Assembly: GCF_005239225.2 (NCBI RefSeq)
Contig: NC_133297.1
Coordinates: forward strand, 11,954,147 to 12,018,146
Direction: 5' to 3'
Origin: Populus alba
Taxonomy: Eukaryota; Streptophyta; Magnoliopsida; Malpighiales; Salicaceae
Length of the DNA stretch: 64,000 bases
The translations under genes and the position numbers were made by a program. Under the pieces are notes generated by a model. The model had not been told where the DNA came from and did not search any database. It saw only the letters and a program-made list of their open reading frames with translations. Shown here in pieces: positions 56,885 through 64,000 of this stretch. Numbering within the stretch: position 1 is the stretch's first letter; each line of letters opens with the position of its first letter.

Positions 56885-57945
56885 TTAAAGAAATCTTGAT
56901 CGCTTGCATTCAGGTGGGAGACCCTGAGGGAACCGCTTCAAGTCAGTGCAGTAGTTGTAAATCATGTACTTTTGTTGCACCCATCGAAGTCTGTTGCGCC
57001 CCGGAGCATCAAGTGCTTGAACTTGCCACGCATTGTCTTGCACAGAATTGGGAGAGGTGGAGGTACAAGGTGATGCAGGTGACCAAATACAAGCATTGGC
57101 TTTGAAATTTCTGTAAGAAGCAGTGAAAGGAGCTTGTGTCCAGTCAGTCTTTACAAGCCCCCCTCTTGTTGCCCAGTCATCAGCATCCCAGAGACTTGAA
57201 TGTATCCTCATGGCTTGCTTGTTCGGGAATGGCACACCGATTGATTCCAGATTATGGAACACTCTTATTGGGATGTTGTCCACTAAGAAACTGCAATGAA
57301 AGCGCAACATATTTCAAGTTTAGCATTTGATATTCGGCTTGTGACGATACAGAAGAATTTAAATTTGAGCATTTTTTACTTACATAATGCGTTGTTGGTT
57401 CCACACAATGGAGTAGGCGTGGAAAGCCTTAGTGGGATCAAACCAGAGATAGAATTGTTGTTCTCTGTTGCCTTTCCCTTGGGAGAACACATTGGTATGG
57501 AGAATATATGGCTCTCCAGTTGCATTGCCCAAAAACTCAAAGTCAATCTCATCGTGGGTCGACCCTTGAGAAGATAGCTGCAGAAGTAAGAAAAATATGA
57601 GAAACCGCAAATTTACGAGCTAGAGAAGAAATTCAATCGAGGATAAGGATCGAGGCTTACATAGTATGCAGTGACAGTACCAGCCGAGTTGCCTGCTACT
57701 AGCTTGATTTGCATGTCGATTCGGCCAAATAAGTATTCATTCTTGGATTGGAAGCCAGAACCAGAAGCCTTGTCGAGGGAGAGTGTGAGAAGCTGGCCAC
57801 CGTTTAGTATCTTAGCACGTTGATCGCCCCAGGTGATGTCAAAATCTTGGAAGAAATTGCCACCCTTGGAGGCTCTCATCAGACAGGCAAATAACAGAGG
57901 AAACAAAAGCATTGAAGAAAGCTTTCTCGAACGAACGAACGACAT
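56885..57945 (-). CDS. XTH: Xyloglucan endotransglucosylase/hydrolase (XTH), tandem copy B
   Basis: Three exons (57945-57661, 57577-57384, 57290-56885) at the same positions and lengths as copy A, except the last, give 294 aa. [10 protein letters not shown] with both catalytic glutamates and the following Asn-Ala-Thr are intact. The signal peptide differs most from copy A; the mature proteins differ at a small number of positions. The TGA that ends copy A is CGA here, so the protein gains a five-residue tail (RSRFL) before TAA. Same secreted cell-wall role. Arose by local duplication with copy A about 2 kb away on the same strand. Confidence 0.95.
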
Positions 57946-58061
57946 CTTATCTTTTTCCGAGTAAACAATCAGGAGATGTATATGTACCAGCAGCTAGCAA
58001 GAGATTTATCAAGAGAGAGCTAAATGTGTTGTGTGATGTTGGAACTCTGAGCTCGGGTCCC

Positions 58062-58068
58062 TTATATA
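58062..58068 (-). promoter_or_regulatory. TATA box of XTH copy B
   Basis: TATATAA on the minus strand (CTATATAAGGGACC), about 117 bases upstream of the start codon, in the same context as copy A. Confidence 0.75.
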
Positions 58069-59599
58069 GATGGTTTCGTGGGTAGCTAGTTGATTAAAGA
58101 ATAGTTATAGCTGGCATATGTAAATAGTATTTTAGGACTGGACACAGGCTTGCAATGTCATTCGAGGAAGGAGCCTAGGAAAGTAGAAAAAAGTGGTTCT
58201 ATCTTCTATGTGAAAGTGAGGAGGTTTGGTCAGGGCGCAATTGCACAGGAGAGGTGAGAGTTGTTGGACTAATGGAGCCGAGACCGAGTTGTCCATACAA
58301 AATGAATGTTCGGTGCTGCAATAATGACACCGAGCTGGCAAAGCATAAAGCATATTGTCAAACTGGAGGCAGAAAAGACAATACGCGTTGGGTGAGAAAT
58401 TTTCAAGTGGCGTTCCCTGTTTTGGACGTGCCTAGCCTCGGTCAACAGGCCGTGAGTTTTATGGCTTCTGGATATTCCAACTCCAAGGATCACTTTCCTC
58501 CTCGTGTGCTGTCTTTTTTTTTTCTTTCAATTATTTTCTAGCATGCTTATCTTGAAGGTGTCAAGTTTTGGCTTTGATACTTGAGATTTAATGCTCGCAA
58601 ATTGCAATATAAAACGTTGCTTGTTTAAAGTTGTAAGCTAATAGTTTTATATTTTTCGAGGTATTTAAAAATATAATGTTATTTGTTTTTTAAAATATTT
58701 TTTATTTAAAAATATATTAAAATAATATGTATTTTTTATTTTTTTTAAATTATTTTTAACTAGCATATTAAAACGAAAGAAAAAAATAAAAAAATAATTT
58801 AAAATAAAAAAATATTTTTAAAATATAAAAACGAACAAGTTCTTGAAAAAAAATTCTATTCAAAGATAAATAAATAATGAGATTTCTTTTCTACAGTTAA
58901 TAGTGGTTATAATTATTTGACTTTATGAACAAAAAAAAAAAAAAACAAACTAGATACCGATTTTCAAATCAATGACCTTGTTTCCATAAACATGACCAAT
59001 TCGTTTCTTGAAACCTGAAAAATCTAATTCGGATTTTTCAATAACAACACTGAAATAAAAACATATTCAATATTTGTATTTTTTTTTACAATTCAATAAA
59101 TTCATTTATTCTAATTTATCTACAAACTCTTAAAATTATAACAATAAATGAGATTTTAGATGATAATTAATGTAAATTTGATATAAATATTAAGTTCGTG
59201 TTTAATATGTGGTGTAAAATATTTTTTATTTGAAAATATATTAAAATATATTTTTTTAATTTTTGTTATAAATACATTAAAATTATCATAAAATATAAAA
59301 AATTAATATAAATTTAATATTTTTTCAAAGTAAAAAATATTTTTAAAAAATATTCAAAAACAAATATTACCATGCTCCATGAACTATGTAAACGATGACA
59401 TGATTGTCAACTGATGTTATGATAGTTAGAGCATGAAAACAATACTTTTAAAAAAAATAAAATTCCTCTCCATTTCTTTCACTCTTTTTTTTTTTTTTTT
59501 TTTTAATCTTAAAAAACTAAATATGTTACTATCCTTATAACACATGAGTAAAAATAAAGACGAAGCGACTTTTTTATACCCTATTTTTTCTATAACATA
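58069..59599. other. XTH copy B upstream region and AT-rich spacer
   Basis: 58069-58560 is the likely promoter region. 58650-59400 is AT-rich with two MITE-family cores (58680-58830, 59200-59370). No gene was recognised. Confidence 0.5.
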
Positions 59600-61184
59600 T
59601 GTCGATACACGACGTCGGGCGACGGCTCCGCTCATTTTTGTTTATTTAACAAAAAAAAAAATTAAAAAGATTTGTTTAATTGGGGGAAATGAAAATTATA
59701 TTGGAGTCGCCATCTAGTAATTTGAGGGAACTAGAAATCCCAAATTAGACACTGGTTCCAGAGATTCAGGTACTGGGTTAGTTATGATTAAGGGAAGGTA
59801 GACACCACCCTTAAAACATCCTTTCAAAAGAAAGGTTACCCTTACTTGTGTGTTTTTTTTATTTGATTTAAATGCTATTATATTTTGAGCTTATTTGCAA
59901 TTTTTGTTTTTTTAAAAAATAGTTAACGTCGGTCCCTAAAATTTGGAGACACGTTAAAAATGACATCAGTCCCTAAAAATAGGAGACTCGTCTAAAATAT
60001 TGACGTTTAACCCTAAAAAGGAGAAATACGTCTGAATTACCAAAAAAACTATGGACATAATCCATATTTGGTATTTAAACTTTTGACATCGGTCCTTTTA
60101 TGAAAAAAGAGACGTGTCGATAAAATATTCGTTTATAAAATAAAACTATTTTGATATCGTTGAGATATGGGTATAACTATATTTGAAAATTGGGCTTTGG
60201 ACCCACGAATGATGACATAATAGGATGGGTGTTGGACCCGCGTTGTTATTTTTTTATTATTATTTTTTTGTTTTACAACATGCAAGAAAATTTATATACA
60301 AAATAAAAAAAAAAATATTAGCAATCTAAATAAAATTACATGAGTGACACAGTATAGGTATAAAACTGAAATACCCTCGGATTTCTTGAAAAATTACGAA
60401 AATGCCACTGCCGGAGCGTGTGTCTCACGCGCTGTCACTGTTGACGATGGCGAAATTTGCCGGCGAGATTTCTGGCCAACCGATGGTCGGTTCTGGTAGA
60501 TCTGAGGTCGAGGATTCTGTTGGTGGTGGTATCGACGGTCGTTGATGGCTGACGAGGGAGAATCGTCGACTTGAAGCTTCGGTGGCCGGCGAGAATCGCG
60601 GCCTTTTTCCGGCCAGATGAGGCGGCGAAAACGATTAAAACCGCCGGGGTTTTGCTTTAAACCAGGGTAGCTACCTTTATGTGGTGGTTCTGAGACTTTA
60701 TATGGCCGGAAAGTGGAGATCGGAGGAGAGAGAGAGAATCGCCGGCGAGAGGAGAGAGATGCTCCGAGATTTGATACAGTGCGGACGCGTGTATAGTGTA
60801 CCGGTGCCGCTGAAGGATGTTAACCGTTGGATCTTGGATGAAACGATCGGATGGCTATGATTGGCTAGATCAGTAGGTTAATCGGACGGTCCAGATTGTC
60901 TGGTATTTGATTTTTGTGTGGCGCGGTGCAACCGAAAGCTCGGTGCACCGGATGACGTGGCGCAACAAGATTAAATCCTGGATTCTTTCAATGGCTGAGA
61001 TGAGTCGGGATATGTTTGGTATTTGTTAAATTGTTTTTTTTTTAAAGACAATATCCTACTCTCCTGAAGAAAAACTAAAAAATTTAGAAATTATCAATCG
61101 ATCCTTTCTTTTTTTTCTTTTCTCTTCCTCTTTTTCTTTTTCTTTCTGCCCCCGTTTTCTTTTTTTTCTGCCCCCCTCCCGTGG

Positions 61185-61193
61185 CTATTTATA
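61185..61193 (-). promoter_or_regulatory. TATA box within an LTR palindrome
   Basis: TATAAATAG on the minus strand sits in the perfect dyad CCGTGGCTAT-TT-ATAGCCACGG (61179-61200). It is followed on that strand by a purine-rich leader, as expected for an LTR U3/R junction. Confidence 0.55.
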
Positions 61194-61200
61194 GCCACGG

Positions 61201-61340
61201 TACAACAACCATAAAAAAATTATTTTATTATATATAATAAGAAATAATGCACACAACTACCATAATTTTGTTTTATTATAATAATAAAAATATTGCACAC
61301 AACTACCATAATTTTGTTTTATTATATATAATAATAAATA
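61201..61340. repeat. Tandem repeat in the LTR, about 46 bp x 3
   Basis: Two good units (61249-61294 and 61295-61340) begin GCACACAACTACCATAA and continue TTTTGTTTTATTATA; a degenerate third lies at 61201-61248. Confidence 0.85.
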
Positions 61341-61428
61341 TTTACATGGGTAAAACTAAAAATTCAAATCAGTATTAGAAAAAATCCCGTTTTAACCGCC
61401 AAAAAATGGAATACCAAAAAAAAACATT

Positions 61429-61722
61429 TGATGGGTATCGACCCGATGAACCGAGTTTTGGTCGAAAATGACGGTTTTGACCCAAGACAGCCCGAAACTC
61501 ATTTTTTACCCTGGTCGACATGGTATGACCCGTATTGACCCGGTGAACTCGGTTTTGGTCGAAAATGATGTTTTTGACCCGAAACAGCCTGAAACTCATT
61601 TTTTACCCTGGTCGACATGGTATGACCCGTATTGACCCGGTGAACCCGATTTTGGTCGAAAATGATGTTTTTTGACCCGAAACAGCCCGAAACTCATTTT
61701 TTACCCTAGTCTACATGGTTTG
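61429..61722. repeat. Tandem repeat in the LTR, about 98 bp x 3
   Basis: Units include GACCCGGTGAACTCGGTTTT, GGTCGAAAATGATG, GAAACAGCC and CTCATTTTTTACCCTGGTCG. The string TATGACCCGTATTGACC recurs at 61523 and 61621, giving the 98-base period. The first unit is the most diverged. Confidence 0.9.
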
Positions 61723-61850
61723 AATGAAGAGATGCGGTTGACTCGAGAGAGAGAAAAAAATATTTTTGAATTTTCAAATTTTTCTTAATGTTTTTTTGGA
61801 TTTTTTTAAAAAATATATAAAAAACATGGGTCAAAAATTGGGTAGCAACA

Positions 61851-61866
61851 GATGCCCCCTCTTTAC
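61851..61866 (-). other. Candidate polypurine tract
   Basis: Minus strand GTAAAGAGGGGGCATC directly abuts the TGTTG border of the putative LTR. This is the expected place for the primer of plus-strand DNA synthesis in a retroelement. Confidence 0.55.
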
Positions 61867-61959
61867 AATGCTTACGAAGCAAAAATCCTCGATGTTTTGC
61901 ATAGTAAGCTTTGTAAAGAAAAAAAACTTGTCTTTCTGTCTCTCTTTTTTCGTTAACCT

Positions 61960-62105
61960 GAGATCCCATCTGACGACCTCCTTTACCAAAACCAAAAAAT
62001 GTGTGTAGCTTAGTCAACCTGAAATCCCATATGGAGATTCCCTTTAACCCAAAGCTACATGAGATCCCATCAGGCAACCTCATTCAATCAAAACAAAAGA
62101 ATGTG
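61960..62105. repeat. Degenerate tandem repeat (GAGATCCCATC type)
   Basis: Three loose units of about 45-55 bp contain TGAGATCCCATCTGACGACCTC, TGAAATCCCATATGGAGATTCC and TGAGATCCCATCAGGCAACCTC, each followed by an ACCAAAA- or AACAAAA-type spacer. They lie inside the element's 3' noncoding region. Confidence 0.65.
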
Positions 62106-62111
62106 TAAAAC

Positions 62112-62370
62112 GTGGTCTCATTGTAATGGGTAACCAACCCAGGTGGAAAGAATGTGAAAAAATAGTCTCATTATGATGGGTGACCTACCCAAATAGAAAG
62201 AATATGAAGTGCGGTCTCATTGTAATGGGTGACCTACCCAAAAATGGAAAAAATATGAAGTGTGGTCTTATTGTAATGGGTGACCTACCCAGATGGAAAA
62301 AATATGATGAAGTGGTCTCGTTGTGATGAGCGACCTACCCAAATAGAAAGAATGTGAAGTAAAGAATTTT
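62112..62370. repeat. Tandem array A, about 51 bp x 5
   Basis: Five units have the form GTGGTCTCATTGTAATGGG-TGACCTACCC followed by an AAATAGAAAGAATATGAA spacer. They are diverged relatives of the main array to the right: GGTCTxATTGT and GACCT are kept, the rest drifted. Confidence 0.9.
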
Positions 62371-63740
62371 GTGAGTGGTCTAATTGTTCCAGGCGACCTG
62401 CCCGATGATAAAATGCGATGAAAATCGCAAGTGGTCAAATTGTTCCAGGCGACCTGCCCGATGATAAAATGCGAGGAAACTCGCAAGTGGTCAAATTGTT
62501 CCAGGCGACCTGCCCGATAAATAAAAAAAATGCGAGAAAACTCGCAAGTGGTCTAATTGTTCCAGGCGACCTGCCCGATAAATGAAAAAAATGCGATGAA
62601 AATCGCAAGTGGTCTAATTGTTCCAGGCGACCTGCCCGATGATAAAATGCGATGAAAGTCGCAAGTGGTCTAATTGTTCCAGGCGACCTGCCCGATGATA
62701 AAATGCGAGGAAACTCGCAAGTGGTCAAATTGTTCCAGGCGACCTGCCCGATAAATGAAAAAAATGCGAGAAAACTCGCAAGTGGTCTAATTGTTCCAGG
62801 CGACCTGCCCGATGATAAAATGCGATGAAAATCGCAAGTGATCTAATTGTTCCAGGCGACCTGCCCGATGATAAAATGCGAGGAAACTCGCAAGTGGTCA
62901 AATTGTTCCAGGCGACCTGCCTGATAAATGAAAAAAATGCGAGAAAACTCGCAAGTGGTCTAATTGTTCCAGGCGACCTGCCCGATGATAAAATGCGATG
63001 AAAATCGCAAGTGGTCTAATTGTTCCAGGCGACCTGCCCGATGAAAAAATGTGAGGAAACTCGCAAGTGATCTAATTGTTCCAGGCGACCTGCCCGATGA
63101 TAAAATGCGATGAAAATCGCAAGTGGTCTAATTGTTCCAGGCGACCTGCCCGATGATAAAATGCGATGAAAGTCGCAAGTGGTCTAATTGTTCCAGGTGA
63201 CCTGCCCGATGATAAAATGCGAGAAAACTCGCAAGTGGTCTAATTGTTCCAGGCGACCTGCCCGATAAATGAAAAAAATGTGAGAAAACTCGCAAGTGGT
63301 CTAATTGTTCCAGGCGACCTGCCTGATTGATAGAATGCGAGAAAACTCGCAAGTGGTCTAATTGTTCTAGGCGACCTGCCCGATAAATGAAAAAAATGCG
63401 ATGAAAATCGCAAGTGGTCTAATTGTTCCAGGTGACCTGCCCGATGATAAAATGCGATGAAAGTCGCAAGTGGTCTAATTGTTCCAGGCGACCTGCCCGA
63501 TGATAAAATGCGAGGAAACTCGCAAGTGGTCAAATTGTTCCAGGCGACCTGCCCGATAAATGAAAAAAAATGCGAGAAAACTCGCAAGTGGTCTAATTGT
63601 TCCAGGCGACCTGCCCGATGATAAAATGCGATGAAAATCGCAAGTGGTCTAATTGTTCCAGGCGACCTGCCTGATGATAAAATGCGAGGAAACTCGCAAG
63701 TGGTCAAATTGTTCCAGGCGACCTGCCCGATGATAAAATG
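62371..63740. repeat. Main tandem array B, 55-61 bp x about 24
   Basis: By eye, 24 units start GTGGTCTAATTGTTCCAGG, followed by CGACCTGCCCGAT and then a small hairpin such as TGCGAT-GAAA-ATCGCA. Unit starts were counted at about 62377, 62432, 62487, 62550, 62610, 62665, 62721, 62782 and on to about 63701. Two length classes exist: short (CGATGATAAAATGCG, about 56 bp) and long (CGATAAATGAAAAAAATGCG, about 61 bp). Long minus-strand open frames across the array (up to 155 codons, repeating GRSPGTIRPLA) arise from the repetition and are not credible genes. Confidence 0.97.
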
Positions 63741-63764
63741 CTTGAAAGTGAATGAGCTTCAGGG

Positions 63765-64000
63765 TTGATGAAAACTTCTAAAGGAAGTCATACCTGTACG
63801 GTTGAGATTTGATCTGTAAATCGATCTCAAAGATGATGTAAGCTTCTCACGAAAGTCGTATATGTACAGCTGGGATCTGATTTGCAAATCAATCTAAAAG
63901 ACGACGCTCAAGAAAGTCTTATATGTACAGTTGAGATCTGATTTGCAAATCAATCTCAAAGACGACGCTCAAGAAAGTCTTATATGTACAGCTGAGATCT
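63765..64000. repeat. Tandem array C, about 61 bp, continuing past the window
   Basis: Units carry GATCTGATTTGCAAATCAAT, CTCAAAGACGACGCTCAAG and TCTTATATGTACAG. The TGTAC mark recurs at 63795, 63863, 63924 and 63985 (periods 68, 61, 61). Each later unit contains the perfect palindrome GATTTGCAAATC. The array is cut by the window end. Confidence 0.92.

Larger units (their letters stand above)
59600..61850 (-). mobile_element. Probable 3' LTR of a large minus-strand retrotransposon
   Basis: On the minus strand the segment starts TGTTGCTACCC at 61850 and would end CGACA at 59600, giving TG...CA borders with a near-perfect 5-base terminal inverted repeat. A TATA box on that strand lies at 61193-61185. 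Immediately outside the 61850 border is a purine-rich tract (GTAAAGAGGGGGCATC on the minus strand) that fits a polypurine tract, so this would be the 3' LTR, with the element's interior extending right. The LTR (2251 bp) includes a GC-rich middle (60400-60800) and an ATGGCGACTCC motif near 59710, which I associate with Tat/Ogre-like LTRs. The far border is the weaker one. Confidence 0.6.

Noticed and set aside
61706..62083. 125-codon minus-strand frame across the LTR border
   Set aside because: It crosses the polypurine tract and LTR start and matches no retroelement protein.
63240..63707. 155-codon minus-strand frame with repeating GRSPGTIRPLA, and similar frames at 62268-62728 and 63128-63352
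   Set aside because: They are products of the tandem array; unit lengths vary and shift frame, and there is no domain or start context.
62371..63740. CRISPR array
   Set aside because: Units are contiguous degenerate repeats without unique spacers, in plant nuclear DNA.

Overview
The window is plant nuclear DNA, most likely from a poplar or willow relative (Populus/Salix). The genes are intron-rich with GT-AG borders and encode plant-specific families: Mei2-like, TDY-type MAP kinase, PAR1/2-type HLH, PMD1/2 and XTH. The spacers are very AT-rich and full of short MITE-like elements and a GACAGGTTAACC-type repeat that I associate with Populus. The species call is an inference.

Layout. 1-1270: last two coding exons (+) of a ribose-phosphate pyrophosphokinase gene that starts left of the window. 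2284-7606 (-): complete Mei2-like three-RRM RNA-binding protein, 12 coding exons, 830 codons, convergent with the first gene; its 5' leader runs to about 8650. 8.7-24.7 kb: a gene desert holding only repeats. 25513-31918 (+): complete group D MAP kinase of the MPK18/19/20 clade, 10 coding exons, 621 aa, with a long leader containing small upstream ORFs and a triplicated C-terminal-coding segment at its 3' end. 38821-39237 (+): intronless PAR1/PAR2-like atypical HLH regulator. 40.5-44 kb: tandem repeats with fold-back hairpins. 45071-45982 (+): PMD1/2-like coiled-coil, tail-anchored organelle-division factor. 50579-51509 (-): acidic protein of unknown function with a Cys-Cys-Gly-Leu-Phe C-terminal motif. 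52781-53089 (-): LINE remnant. 53799-54849 and 56885-57945 (-): two tandem XTH genes. 59.6-64 kb: the 3' LTR and adjoining 3' noncoding region of a large minus-strand LTR retrotransposon, full of tandem arrays.

The genes do not form a pathway or cluster; only the two XTH genes are related to each other (local duplication). The most unusual structure is the right-hand tandem array (about 24 units of 55-61 bp plus divergent flanking units). Each unit carries two small inverted repeats whose arms change together between units. I interpret the array as the variable 3' noncoding part of a Tat/Ogre-like retrotransposon, because a purine-rich tract and TG...CA LTR borders lie next to it. Exon models were built by eye from splice signals, frame continuity and family resemblance; no alignment or expression data were available.
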